Positions 1 through 7,760 are shown, counted from the stretch's first letter. The stretch: 64,000 bases of DNA from Paenibacillus ihumii (GCF_001403875.1 NZ_LN884299.1:3262547-3326546), one strand, 5' to 3'. Numbers and translations are program-made. The notes: generated by a model not told the origin, from the sequence alone.

Positions 1-1
1 G

Positions 2-325
2 CAGGCCTGGTTCGTACGGGCGGCAGCGGTTGTCATGGCTACGGGCGGCTGCGCTTTCTTGAGCAAGGCTCTGGGCTGCAATGTGCTGACCGGGGACGGA
101 TATCTGATGGCCGCCGAAGCCGGGGCGGAGTTCTCCGGCATGGAGTTTTCCAATGCCTATGGGATTGCGCCCGCCTTTGCTTCCGTAACGAAGACGGCTT
201 ATTACCAGTACGCATCCTTCTATTATGAAGACGGGACGCTGGTCGAGGGGGCAGGCTCCAAGCAGGGCCGCGCTGTGATCGCCCGAAATCTGCTGGAGGG
301 TCGGCAGGTATATGCCCGGCTTGAC
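2..325 (+). CDS. FAD-binding flavoprotein (fumarate reductase / APS reductase type), fragment
   Basis: This is an internal piece of a flavoprotein, open at the window start and cut on the right by the mosaic-end junction at 327. The visible 108 codons include the ATGGCAFLSKALG and TGDGYLMAAEAGAEFSGMEF stretches. These match the segment of the succinate dehydrogenase/fumarate reductase flavoprotein family where an Ala-Thr-Gly-Gly turn near FAD is followed by the conserved TGDG motif. The family oxidises or reduces a small acid or sulfur substrate with FAD and passes electrons to a partner subunit; the substrate cannot be told from this fragment. An ATG at 35 is internal, because the frame runs upstream of it without a stop. 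It is probably not a true neighbour of what follows. Confidence 0.65.
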
Positions 326-326
326 C

Positions 327-366
327 ATGTCTCTTATACACAGCTCGAGGTGGGTATAAGAGACAG
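327..366. other. Inverted Tn5 mosaic-end pair, probable library/assembly junction
   Basis: Positions 327-345 match the reverse complement of the 19-bp Tn5 mosaic end (CTGTCTCTTATACACATCT) at 17 of 19 bases. Positions 348-366 match its forward form at 17 of 19, with two bases between. Two head-to-head mosaic ends back to back are the hallmark of a transposase-based library junction adapter. The unrelated flavoprotein fragment on the left and the C-terminal end of a minus-strand gene on the right are therefore probably joined artificially. A natural Tn5-like insertion would carry a transposase or cargo between the ends; none is present. Confidence 0.85.
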
Positions 367-368
367 CG

Positions 369-1793
369 TCACGCAGGCTGCTCCCGAAGCTGCTCCAGCA
401 CTGCCTCGCGGCGGGCGGCATACTCCGCCGCGAGATGCGCCGCATGCTCCGGCCAGGCAAATGCCGGAGCGCTAAGCAGCGCGTACAGCCGCTGCTCATA
501 GGCCGCCGTCTCCTTCACAGGGGTCTTCAAGCGCCTGATCAAGGCTGACCGAATATGGGCCAGAGCTTGAATAACACGCTCGCTCCCCCGTATCCACGCT
601 ACGGGCAAAGACGGGAACGCCGTAGCCTGGAAGGAGCCTATGCCGACTACCTCAGCGCCGGAGTATAAGAGAGGCTCCTCCTCGCGAAGCCGGTAAAGCG
701 TTTTCCATTCTGCATCGCGCTTTCCCTGATCTGCCGCCGCACCTTGCAGCTTTGGCTGTCCTCTTTTGTATAGAGCCTGCCCTTCATGCCCCCCGCCTTC
801 CCCGTATTTGCCGGTCCTTATGCACCCGCTGTCCTCTCTATGCTTAAGCCCGCTATGCCTACCATTTACCTCATGCTCATACTCATACTCACAATTACCT
901 TCGCACTCGCACTTACCTCCATCCTTGCTCCGCTCCCGCCCCCATCCCTCCTGCTCCGCTGCATGCCTTTCGGGCGCGCCATATCCTCCGGCCGCTTCCT
1001 GCTTTCCTGATCTCTGCTGCAATTCAGGCGCATCACAATTTACCCGACTCCTTGTCTCCAACCTCTGTTCGCTGCTGTGTCCGCTATCCCTTCCCGTTCC
1101 CTGCTTCTCCCCAGCCCTACTCCCATTTCCCAGACCATGGGAAGCCGCAGCCTGACTACTAAACGGAATGGCTCCTGCTGAATCATCCTCGACAAGGAGC
1201 AAAGAATGCCGCGCGGCCAAGCGAAGCAGCTCCCGCAGCCTCTGCTCGCTCCACACCCGGCCGGAAGGATTCGAATAGCGAGGGGTGACATAAATCAGCG
1301 AGGGGCGAGCCCTCTTGATTTGTTGTTCCAGCGATGCAAGGATCATTCCTTCCCTATCGCACGGGACAAGAATCGCCTGGCCGCCTTGCTGGCGAACCGA
1401 CTCCAGCATTTCGGGAGACGCGGGCGTCTCCAGCAGCACCGTCCCGCCGATGTTCAGACACCAGCGCAGAAGGAGATTCACCGCATCGGCGCTGCCGCCC
1501 GCCAACAGCAGCCTGCCGGGCTCCGTCAGACACCCCTCTTCATCCCTATAAGCGGCCGACAGCCAACTCCGGAGCAGCAAGCTGCCTTGCGGACCGCTGT
1601 CACACTCTCTCCCGGCAAACTCCGGCTTCGTCCCGGCCTTTAGCAGCACCGCATCCAGTTTCTCAACGCCTTCCCCGCCGTCTCCTCCGCAAAGCGCAAG
1701 GGAGATCATCTCCGTCCCGTCGCTCCATCTGCCGAATTGCTGTCCTAAGGGTAACAGCTGCTTTCTTTGCCCCAAATCCATCCAGCGTTCCAA
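369..1793 (-). CDS. PLP-fold (aminotransferase class I/II, MocR-like) protein lacking the catalytic lysine
   Basis: The 474-residue product has the large domain of fold-type I aminotransferases. A GGSADAVNLLLR segment, a PRYSNPSGR turn (the NPTG motif) and a VEDDSAG strand (the conserved Asp contacting the pyridine nitrogen) appear in the right order. Where MocR and aminotransferases have SFSK with the Schiff-base lysine, this has GSFQAT, with alanine at about residue 390. A hydrophilic, low-complexity insertion of about 150 residues (bases about 690-1160) separates the Asp strand from that site. The GntR winged helix of MocR regulators is absent. The C-terminus stops shortly after a REAVLEQLRE helix, about 70 residues short of the family, right beside the mosaic-end junction. 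The TTG start at 1793 follows GGAGG by eight bases. It may be a degenerate enzyme or a pseudogene; function is not assignable. Confidence 0.6.
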   Translation of the reverse strand: MERWMDLGQRKQLLPLGQQFGRWSDGTEMISLALCGGDGGEGVEKLDAVLLKAGTKPEFAGRECDSGPQGSLLLRSWLSAAYRDEEGCLTEPGRLLLAGGSADAVNLLLRWCLNIGGTVLLETPASPEMLESVRQQGGQAILVPCDREGMILASLEQQIKRARPSLIYVTPRYSNPSGRVWSEQRLRELLRLAARHSLLLVEDDSAGAIPFSSQAAASHGLGNGSRAGEKQGTGRDSGHSSEQRLETRSRVNCDAPELQQRSGKQEAAGGYGAPERHAAEQEGWGRERSKDGGKCECEGNCEYEYEHEVNGRHSGLKHREDSGCIRTGKYGEGGGHEGQALYKRGQPKLQGAAADQGKRDAEWKTLYRLREEEPLLYSGAEVVGIGSFQATAFPSLPVAWIRGSERVIQALAHIRSALIRRLKTPVKETAAYEQRLYALLSAPAFAWPEHAAHLAAEYAARREAVLEQLREQPA

Positions 1794-1825
1794 AATATCC
1801 GCCTCCATGCATCGTCGTTTCAGCT

Positions 1826-1855
1826 ATTGTACAGGAGGACAAATTTACCATTCAA
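1826..1855 (-). promoter_or_regulatory. Sigma-A-like promoter for the PLP-fold gene
   Basis: On the minus strand TTGAAT (1855-1850) is followed after 18 bases by TACAAT (1831-1826). This places transcription about 30 bases before the start region of the PLP-fold gene. Confidence 0.5.
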
Positions 1856-1883
1856 CAGGCCGCAAATATATCAATCTATCGCT

Positions 1884-1912
1884 TTGCCATTAAAAAGTGC
1901 ACGTGATAGAAT
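1884..1912 (+). promoter_or_regulatory. Sigma-A promoter for the coiled-coil/glycosidase pair
   Basis: TTGCCA (1884-1889), a 17-base spacer and TAGAAT (1907-1912) form a good vegetative promoter about 30 bases upstream of the GTG start at 1945. Confidence 0.65.
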
Positions 1913-1944
1913 GTAATCTTGAACTAATAATTGAGGTGATAAAT

Positions 1945-2355
1945 GTGTCTTATTCTACGGAGCCTATGACCACTTCCGAACCCCTCCCCAGCAAGAAAAA
2001 GCGAAGGCCTTCCGTAAAAATCGTTCTGCTTACTTGGATTTTACTTATTAGCGCAGGCGTCACCACCGCTTATATGTATAGCAATCATTTAAAGCAATCG
2101 ATGCTGGAGCAGCTCGATGCCCGCATACAGGACCGGACGGACGTGATGAAGGCCGATTATACGACCCAGCTGGCAGCGTTATCTGAGCAAGTGGAGCAAT
2201 TGAACAGCAAAGTAGAGACGTTCAACGAACTGCTGACCTTTACCAAGGATAATGCAAGCGATAAAACCGATAACAGCAATAAATTGTATTCTCAGCTCAA
2301 CGAAGTGAAGAACCAGCTGGCCAAGCTGCAGAAACAGATGGATTTGCTGAAATAA
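1945..2355 (+). CDS. Membrane-anchored coiled-coil protein
   Basis: The product has about 136 residues. A short basic cytoplasmic tail (SKKKRRPSVK) leads into one transmembrane helix (IVLLTWILLISAGVTTAYMY). An extracytoplasmic region follows that is rich in Q, L, N and K with heptad spacing and is predicted to form a coiled coil up to the end. I do not recognise a named family. A GTG start at 1945 is chosen because GAGGTG lies just upstream; the in-frame ATG at 1897 has no ribosome site. Its stop codon shares one base with the ATG of the following phosphodiester glycosidase (TAATG), so the two are translationally coupled and probably work together at the cell surface. Confidence 0.7.
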   Translation: MSYSTEPMTTSEPLPSKKKRRPSVKIVLLTWILLISAGVTTAYMYSNHLKQSMLEQLDARIQDRTDVMKADYTTQLAALSEQVEQLNSKVETFNELLTFTKDNASDKTDNSNKLYSQLNEVKNQLAKLQKQMDLLK

Positions 2356-3422
2356 TGAGCGATATCAAAGGGATAAATCGGTTTTTTCTGCTTGCGACCG
2401 CTCCCCTGTTCGGTCTTCTTATAGCGCTGGCCTTAAGCGGGCCTAAGATTAGCTGGACGACGGAGCAGGATCTGCTCACCGCGGATCCTCAACCATTAGA
2501 TCGCACCTTCAGCGCTATCTCGTCTGGTCTTCAGCAAGCCGAGGAGACAGCCAAGTTTACCATTTCCTCCATTCGCGAGACGGCTGAGCTATATCACAAA
2601 ACGACGAGTACCATGACGGCTATCCTGCAGGCATCCAGAAATACCGCGGCCAAACCGGAAATCATTTATAACAAGCGAATTACCGCGAAGCTCGGCACGC
2701 CCAAGGAAACTGTCAAGAGCGATCGTATAATCCTTGAGCTGTACAAGGTAAACCCCGGCAGCTACAAAGGGCATGCCCTGAAAGTGAAGCTGAAGTCTCC
2801 GGATGCCATAAAAATGACGCTGGGCCACGACAAAATCGGCGGCTCGGAAACAACAAAGCAAGCGGTTAAGCGGTACGGTGCCGTTGCCGGAATCAATGCA
2901 GGCGGCTTCGCCGACTCCAAGGGCAAACGCTATCCGCTTAGCACCACCGTATTGAACGGGAAATACGTGAACGGCTTCGAACCGTCCTATAAAGACCTGT
3001 TCTTCGTCGGGATGAATAAGAACGGCAAGCTGATCGGCGGCAAATTTCAGGAGCAGGCGCAGCTCGACAAGCTTGAGCCCTCCTTCGGCGCCTCATTCGT
3101 ACCGATTCTGCTCCAAAATGGACAAAAAACAGAAATACCTTTAAAATGGCAGACCTCTCCTCTGCGGGCACCGCGAACCGTGATCGGGAACTACAAGGAC
3201 GACCAATTGATTATTCTCGTCATTGACGGTTACGATGAGAACGGGAATTCCGGCGCAACGCTGAAGGAGCTTCAGGACAAGCTTTATGATATGGGCGTCG
3301 TGAACGCATATAATCTGGACGGCGGAGGCTCTTCTTCACTCGTCTTGAACGGTAAAGTGATCAATAACCCTTCCGACGGCCAGCTCCGTCCGGTGCCTAC
3401 CCATTTCCTGTTTTTTAAATAA
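2355..3422 (+). CDS. Phosphodiester glycosidase family protein (NAGPA-type), membrane anchored
   Basis: The 355-residue protein has an N-terminal transmembrane segment (FFLLATAPLFGLLIALALSG), a linker of about 100 residues and a C-terminal phosphodiester glycosidase (NAGPA/DUF2233) domain. The domain is shown by the AGINAGGF strand-turn, the SPLRAPRTVIG segment and the signature NLDGGGSSSLVLNGK near the end. Members of this family cleave sugar phosphodiesters, for example uncovering enzymes and polymer-modifying enzymes, and in bacilli are often annotated as exopolysaccharide biosynthesis proteins. The active domain should face outside the membrane. It is coupled to the coiled-coil gene before it. 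A second member of the family lies at 37.5-38.6 kb. The natural substrate is not known from sequence. Confidence 0.8.
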   Translation: MSDIKGINRFFLLATAPLFGLLIALALSGPKISWTTEQDLLTADPQPLDRTFSAISSGLQQAEETAKFTISSIRETAELYHKTTSTMTAILQASRNTAAKPEIIYNKRITAKLGTPKETVKSDRIILELYKVNPGSYKGHALKVKLKSPDAIKMTLGHDKIGGSETTKQAVKRYGAVAGINAGGFADSKGKRYPLSTTVLNGKYVNGFEPSYKDLFFVGMNKNGKLIGGKFQEQAQLDKLEPSFGASFVPILLQNGQKTEIPLKWQTSPLRAPRTVIGNYKDDQLIILVIDGYDENGNSGATLKELQDKLYDMGVVNAYNLDGGGSSSLVLNGKVINNPSDGQLRPVPTHFLFFK

Positions 3423-3550
3423 AAAACGATGTTCAAGCCCGGATTCCATGGAGGACCCATCAGGCGTCTATGAAATAAATCATATAAGGATTTATTTTTT
3501 TGACAGAGGCGGGTATAATAAGAGGCAGTTAAATGTGGAGGTGTTCACCT

Positions 3551-3658
3551 TTGTTTTCATTTTCGCTGACGTTTTGGATCGTGACTTTGGTGTTTGCTCT
3601 TTATCTTTGCGGTATTCTGACCTCGTCTTATAATAACGATAAAACAAAAGGTCTGTAA
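3551..3658 (+). CDS. Small single-pass membrane peptide, 35 residues (candidate)
   Basis: A TTG at 3551 lies seven bases after GGAGGTG (3537-3543) and opens a 35-residue frame. The peptide has a hydrophobic core (FWIVTLVFALYLCGIL) and a short polar tail (NNDKTKGL). A TATAAT box at 3514-3519 sits at a suitable distance for transcription, although its -35 is weak. The strong ribosome site, hydrophobic helix and polar tail look like a real small membrane protein; no family is recognised. A longer overlapping frame in another phase (3448-3633) has no ribosome site and a less protein-like composition. Confidence 0.45.
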   Translation: MFSFSLTFWIVTLVFALYLCGILTSSYNNDKTKGL

Positions 3659-3796
3659 GCAAAGCCCCAGGGAAGGTGCTGTTTAAGTAATCCGGCAGAC
3701 GTGCCATAGCCGCCAGCTTGCGGCCAGCAGCATTTTTCCGATTTCAGGAGGCCCTTGCTTCGAATGCGATTCGAATGAGGCGTCCTCTGGTCACCT

Positions 3797-3825
3797 AAAT
3801 AAGCTTCCCGGAGGGAAGCTTATTT
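3797..3825. terminator. Bidirectional stem-loop terminator
   Basis: A perfect 13-bp inverted repeat (AAATAAGCTTCCC, loop GGA) is flanked by A/T-rich sequence on both sides. It separates the rightward small ORF region from leftward abrB. Confidence 0.7.
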
Positions 3826-3842
3826 ATATTTGGCAGCAAAGA

Positions 3843-3874
3843 AAATGAGCATCTGCCCACGCAGACACTCATTT
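3843..3874 (-). terminator. Rho-independent terminator of the abrB-like gene
   Basis: The AAATGAG/CTCATTT outer stem and TCTGC/GCAGA inner stem are followed on the minus strand by TTTTCTTT. It begins about 20 bases after the abrB-like stop codon. Confidence 0.75.
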
Positions 3875-3895
3875 CTCCAAATAAACTTATGGGAG

Positions 3896-4141
3896 TTAAG
3901 TAAGACGGTTCATTTCGACGAGGCACTGATTACAGATGCAGCGCTCTTTGAAATCGCTGACACTTTCCATTGAACCGCAGAACACGCATTTCGGGCGATA
4001 ACGCTCCAAAATGATATGGTCCCCCTGTACTAGAATTTCGACAGGATCCCCCTCGTTCATTTGATACCTCTTACGCAGCGATTTGGGCAAGACGATTCTT
4101 CCCAGCTGATCCACTTTACGGACCACACCAGCAGGTTTCAT
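3896..4141 (-). CDS. AbrB/SpoVT-family transition-state regulator with a cysteine-rich tail
   Basis: Residues 1-50 match the AbrB swapped-hairpin DNA-binding domain (GVVRKVDQLGRIVLPKSLRKRY, with EGDPVEILVQGDHIILERY). This domain dimerises and binds A/T-rich promoters to control post-exponential genes. Instead of the usual AbrB C-terminal multimerisation domain, the last 30 residues carry CVFCG and CICNQC, a CxxC-CxxC pair that could bind zinc. At 81 residues it is slightly shorter than B. subtilis AbrB. The start is supported by AGGAGAGGTG upstream. It is monocistronic, with its own terminator. The DNA-binding family assignment is firm; the zinc role is inference. Confidence 0.85.
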   Translation of the reverse strand: MKPAGVVRKVDQLGRIVLPKSLRKRYQMNEGDPVEILVQGDHIILERYRPKCVFCGSMESVSDFKERCICNQCLVEMNRLT

Positions 4142-4227
4142 AATTTACTTACACCTCTCCTAAAAAATGGTATGTACATATTTGGACGAAAATGCTACTT
4201 CCCTCTCTATATATTTCGCGCTCTATC

Positions 4228-4803
4228 CTAAGATTCCTGCTTTATTTCGACATATTTTAATATTTTTGCAGGATTTCCTCCTACAACAGCACCAGGAGGA
4301 ACGTCTTTAGTAACAACGGCCCCCGCTGCTATGACTACGTTGTCTCCGATCGTTACTCCCGGAATAATCACCGCCCGGCCTCCGATCCATACATTGCTGC
4401 CAATGGTTACCGGCTTGCCATATTCCAAGCCGGAATTGCGCTCATGGGGATCAAGCGGATGGGTCGCGGTGTAGATGTGGACCCCCGGCGCCATAAAGCA
4501 GTTATCGCCGATTCTTACTTCGCAGATATCCAGGATGACGCAGTCGAAATTTGCATAAAATTGGCGGCCTACATGGATATTGTAGCCGTAGTCGCAGCGA
4601 AAGGTTGGTTCGATGTAGGTATTGTCCCCCATCGAGCCGAGCAGCTCCTGCAGCAATTCTTTTCTGCGGGACAATTCATCCTCATGCGTCTCATTAAATA
4701 ATCGGGTTAACCTTCTGGCCCGCGCTCTGTCTTCTACCAGCTGCCGGTCCGAAGCATCATACATTTCCCCAGCCACCATTTTCTCGCGTTCAGTTCTTGG
4801 CAT
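4228..4803 (-). CDS. Sugar O-acetyltransferase (maltose/galactoside acetyltransferase family)
   Basis: The product of about 191 residues is a left-handed beta-helix acetyltransferase. The N-terminal helical [19 protein letters not shown] segment matches the Maa/LacA mac domain. Hexapeptide repeats follow ([57 protein letters not shown]). The His in TATHP is the expected catalytic base. The family transfers acetyl from acetyl-CoA to a sugar hydroxyl as a trimer in the cytoplasm. The ATG at 4803 is preferred because GAGGGAG lies eight bases upstream; ATGs further 5' have poor spacing. It lies 38 bases after trmL on the same strand and could be cotranscribed with it. Confidence 0.85.
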   Translation of the reverse strand: MPRTEREKMVAGEMYDASDRQLVEDRARARRLTRLFNETHEDELSRRKELLQELLGSMGDNTYIEPTFRCDYGYNIHVGRQFYANFDCVILDICEVRIGDNCFMAPGVHIYTATHPLDPHERNSGLEYGKPVTIGSNVWIGGRAVIIPGVTIGDNVVIAAGAVVTKDVPPGAVVGGNPAKILKYVEIKQES

Positions 4804-4841
4804 GTTCATATCTCCCTCTTTAGTCATGATGTCAGCTGCTC

Positions 4842-5306
4842 TTACTGCATTCCCGGAAATTCCAGCTGCCGAAGCGCTTCGAATACGATAATGGCCGCTG
4901 AATTGGATAGATTCAGGGACCGCACCTTATCCGTCATCGGCATGCGAATCAACTGGTCAGGATGGGCCTGCAAGATTTCATCCGGAAGACCTTTGGTCTC
5001 TTTGCCAAATACGAAGAAATCCCCATCCTGATATTCGAAATCGGTATAACGCTTCTTCGCCTTGGTCGTCGCAAAGAAGAAGCGGCTGCCGCTGTACTTC
5101 TCTTCGACCTCCTGAAAAGAATCATGATATTCGATGTGCACCGCATACCAGTAATCAAGCCCGGCCCGCTTCAATGTAGCATCATCCGTACGGAAGCCGA
5201 GCGGCCGCACCAAATGCAGATGAATGCCCGTTGCAGCGCAGGTACGTGCAATATTCCCCGTATTAGCCGGTATTTCCGGTTCAACAAGTACGATATGCAA
5301 AGTCAT
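4842..5306 (-). CDS. trmL: tRNA (cytidine/uridine-34 2'-O)-methyltransferase TrmL
   Basis: This is a 154-residue SPOUT methyltransferase, the full length of the TrmL/CspR family. The N-terminus reads [20 protein letters not shown]. The knotted SAM-binding region shows FGKETKGLP (motif 2) and [19 protein letters not shown] (motif 3). The enzyme methylates the ribose of the wobble base 34 in tRNA-Leu isoacceptors and works as a dimer. The ATG at 5306 is chosen because GTGAGGA lies nine bases upstream; the in-frame GTG at 5321 overlaps that site. Confidence 0.92.
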   Translation of the reverse strand: MTLHIVLVEPEIPANTGNIARTCAATGIHLHLVRPLGFRTDDATLKRAGLDYWYAVHIEYHDSFQEVEEKYSGSRFFFATTKAKKRYTDFEYQDGDFFVFGKETKGLPDEILQAHPDQLIRMPMTDKVRSLNLSNSAAIIVFEALRQLEFPGMQ

Positions 5307-5414
5307 AACTTCATTCCTCACTAGTCCAGTTTTTGAATTTATTCACAGGTATTTCATTTTTCATCGGCTGTTTTACTTGCTTATTATAACAGTAAATTTC
5401 AATTCCCAAAACAA

Positions 5415-5446
5415 AAGCCTCCCGCCATCTGCATGGCGAAAGGCTT
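5415..5446 (-). terminator. Rho-independent terminator after serC
   Basis: The AAGCCT/AGGCTT and GCCAT/ATGGC stems are followed on the minus strand by TTTTGTTTT. It closes the serC transcript before trmL. Confidence 0.75.
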
Positions 5447-5522
5447 GCTGTATTCAGCCGGAACGTCTGCTATGATGACTTCTCAGGCTAACGGCACAGT
5501 ATCAGGCATTCCCCGATAAGGC

Positions 5523-6611
5523 TTACCCGTTGGACTTCTGGAACTCTGCCATGAAATCCACCAATGCCTTGATGCTGTCATAAGGCACAGCATTGTAAAT
5601 CGATGCTCGCAGCCCGCCGACACTGCGGTGTCCCTTCAGGCCCACGAAGCCCTCCTTCTCGGATTCCTTCACGAATTGCTTCTCCAGCTCCTCCGAAGCG
5701 AGGCGGAAGGTAACGTTCATCAGCGAGCGGCTGTCCGAGTCGGCGCATCCGCGGTAGAACCCGCCACTATTATCAATGGCATTGTACAGAAGCGCCGCTT
5801 TCTCCCGGTTCTTCTTCTCAATGCCTTCCAGCGAGCCCTGCTCCTCGATCCATCTCAACACCTGGTTTACCATATAGATCGAGAAGGAAGGCGGTGTATT
5901 GTATAGGGAGTTGTTGCCTGCATGCGTGTCGTAGCGCAGCATCGTCGGCAGATGCTTCGGCGAATCTTGAAGCAGCTCCTCACGAGCGATCACTACAGTT
6001 ACGCCGGATGGCCCCAAATTCTTCTGCGCGCCGGCATAGACCATGCCGAATTGTTTAAGATCAAATGGACGGGACAGAATATCGCTTGACATATCCGCAA
6101 TCAGCGGCACGCTGCCTGTGTCCGGGAAGCTCTTGAACTGGGTTCCTTCGATCGTCTCATTGGAAGTAACATGCAGATAAGCGGTATTGTCCGGCAAGCT
6201 CAGATGGCTCAAATCAGGCAGGCTCATGAACTTGCTCTCCTTGGAAGAGGCGGCCTCGAACACTTCGCCAACCAGCTTCGCTTCCTTGATCGCCTTGCTG
6301 GCCCAGCTTCCCGTCATAACGTAGCCGGCCGTTTTGCCCTCCGTCAGGAAGTTCATCGGAATCATCGAGAACTGCGTGGAAGCCCCGCCCTGCAGGAACA
6401 ACACCTTGTAACCCTCCGGATTTCCGAGCAGCTTCAAGAGGCGGCTTGCCGCTTCGTTGTGAGTCTCCTCGTACACCGCTCCGCGGTGCGACATTTCCAT
6501 GATCGACATTCCCGTACCGCGATAATCCACGAATTCCGCCTGAGCCCGCTGTAATACTTCCAACGGAAGCGCTGCAGGTCCTGCGTTAAAATTATAAGCT
6601 CTCTTACTCAT
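5523..6611 (-). CDS. serC: Phosphoserine aminotransferase
   Basis: The 362-residue protein matches SerC in length and motifs. MSKRAYNFNAGPAALP opens the protein, FLQGGASTQFSMIPMN binds the cofactor phosphate, and the PLP lysine is in GAQKNLGPSGVTVV. RSVGGLRASIYNA near the C-terminus carries the carboxylate-binding residues. It converts 3-phosphohydroxypyruvate and glutamate to phosphoserine in serine synthesis and also serves pyridoxal phosphate synthesis. The ATG at 6611 begins the conserved sequence and has AGAGGA/GGGGGAG upstream; the frame continues 29 codons further but those codons are not family-like. It is a single-gene unit with its own promoter and terminator. Confidence 0.95.
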   Translation of the reverse strand: MSKRAYNFNAGPAALPLEVLQRAQAEFVDYRGTGMSIMEMSHRGAVYEETHNEAASRLLKLLGNPEGYKVLFLQGGASTQFSMIPMNFLTEGKTAGYVMTGSWASKAIKEAKLVGEVFEAASSKESKFMSLPDLSHLSLPDNTAYLHVTSNETIEGTQFKSFPDTGSVPLIADMSSDILSRPFDLKQFGMVYAGAQKNLGPSGVTVVIAREELLQDSPKHLPTMLRYDTHAGNNSLYNTPPSFSIYMVNQVLRWIEEQGSLEGIEKKNREKAALLYNAIDNSGGFYRGCADSDSRSLMNVTFRLASEELEKQFVKESEKEGFVGLKGHRSVGGLRASIYNAVPYDSIKALVDFMAEFQKSNG

Positions 6612-6669
6612 TTCTCCCCCGTCCTCTCTTAACACTTGTTTATAGGCTTTCGAAGTTTTGATAAGGTTT

Positions 6670-6698
6670 ATCATAGCAACTATTCTTTTTTCCAGCAA
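6670..6698 (-). promoter_or_regulatory. Sigma-A promoter of serC
   Basis: On the minus strand TTGCTG (6698-6693), 17 bases and TATGAT (6675-6670) lie about 60 bases before the serC start. Confidence 0.6.
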
Positions 6699-6765
6699 GC
6701 TGATATTTCATGAGATTTCATAGTTTGCAGAATTGACACATTAACGCTTCATCTGAATGAAGGAT

Positions 6766-7656
6766 CTATCCCAGCTCACGATAGAATTCATACTCCCTAG
6801 ACCACGTGACACTCTCTCCAGGCGCAAGCTCGAGGCGGATGAAGATTTCCGGAGAGACGACATGCCCCATACCCCATACCGCGGCCGAGGAGACCGGAAA
6901 AGAGCTGATTTCCCGGACGCCGGCCCCGCTGGGCCGATGCTTCAATTCCCATAGCCATGGAGACGAACAGGCTTGAAATCCGTCTACTTGAAAATAAAAG
7001 GGCTTCTTCGGCTCGCCTGCCCATGTCACCTCTCCCCCGTCGATCCTTACCCCGTCCAGCGTTCCAGGATCATCGCTCCACGGCCGGATTGCAAAGGGAA
7101 ATTTCAACTCGTATTCCGGACCGATCGGCTGACCGTCTATCCCCAGAAAGTTGTGATTGTACTCCTCCGTACAGATTCTATTCGTGCCTGTATTGCTTAA
7201 TTGATATTGTATTCGCAGCCGATTCCCGGCGATGGAGATCACCTTCTCAAGCCGGGCAGCGTATCCGCTGCAATTCTCTGGATGCACCGTAAATGCGAGG
7301 CTCTGCCTGTTTTTCATCTCGGCCTCGATGCGGAAAGGCTGCAGCGGATAATCCCGGTAAAATCGATAAGGCTGCTCATCCGTCCGGGTGAGCAGCCCGA
7401 CCCCGAGCTTTGGAAACTGTCCACCGATCGCAGTATGCTCATACCCGATAGCTTCTCTTATGGAGAACTCGTTGCACAAGCCCTGGCCTCCCGTTCCCTC
7501 TCCAGTGATAAGGCTCTCCGGGACGCAGAAGGAATGGTCCCCGTCCCGCAGTGTTACCCCCGTAATAAAACCGCTCCAATCAAAACGCATTCCCTTGTAA
7601 TCGCCTATGGCGGCTATATCTACGATTAGATATTCATTGCTTAATTGAAATCCCAT
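6766..7656 (-). CDS. Aldose-epimerase/mutarotase-like protein
   Basis: This 296-residue protein is beta-strand rich, with the look of the galactose-mutarotase-like superfamily. It contains RFDWSGFITGV, LTRTDEQPYRFYRDYPLQPF, a central EEYNHNFLGIDG with the candidate catalytic His, and a WLWELKHRPSG region late in the protein. Such proteins interconvert sugar anomers or bind sugars. It follows the GH94 phosphorylase on the same strand, so it may equilibrate the anomers made or used by phosphorolysis. A terminator lies between them, so expression may be partly separate. The ATG at 7656 has AGAGGGG six bases upstream. The fold assignment is moderately sure; the substrate is inference from context. 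Confidence 0.6.
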   Translation of the reverse strand: MGFQLSNEYLIVDIAAIGDYKGMRFDWSGFITGVTLRDGDHSFCVPESLITGEGTGGQGLCNEFSIREAIGYEHTAIGGQFPKLGVGLLTRTDEQPYRFYRDYPLQPFRIEAEMKNRQSLAFTVHPENCSGYAARLEKVISIAGNRLRIQYQLSNTGTNRICTEEYNHNFLGIDGQPIGPEYELKFPFAIRPWSDDPGTLDGVRIDGGEVTWAGEPKKPFYFQVDGFQACSSPWLWELKHRPSGAGVREISSFPVSSAAVWGMGHVVSPEIFIRLELAPGESVTWSREYEFYRELG

Positions 7657-7724
7657 ACTCGTCCCCTCTAATCCCAGGCGTTCTACGCTCTTTCTCTCTT
7701 TGGCTTTGGCTGGCGTTAAGGCAG

Positions 7725-7760
7725 AAAACCCCGGCTCACAGCTACGAGCAGCGGGGTTTT
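7725..7760 (-). terminator. Terminator after the GH94 gene
   Basis: AAAACCCCG pairs with CGGGGTTTT around an inner GCT/AGC stem. On the minus strand it ends CGGGGTTTTCTG, about 57 bases after the phosphorylase stop codon. Confidence 0.7.

Noticed and set aside
3500-3519. TTGACA and TATAAT boxes before the 35-residue ORF
   Set aside because: Only eight bases separate them, far from the 16-18 needed for a sigma-A promoter, so they are not a pair; the TATAAT alone may still act with a weak -35.
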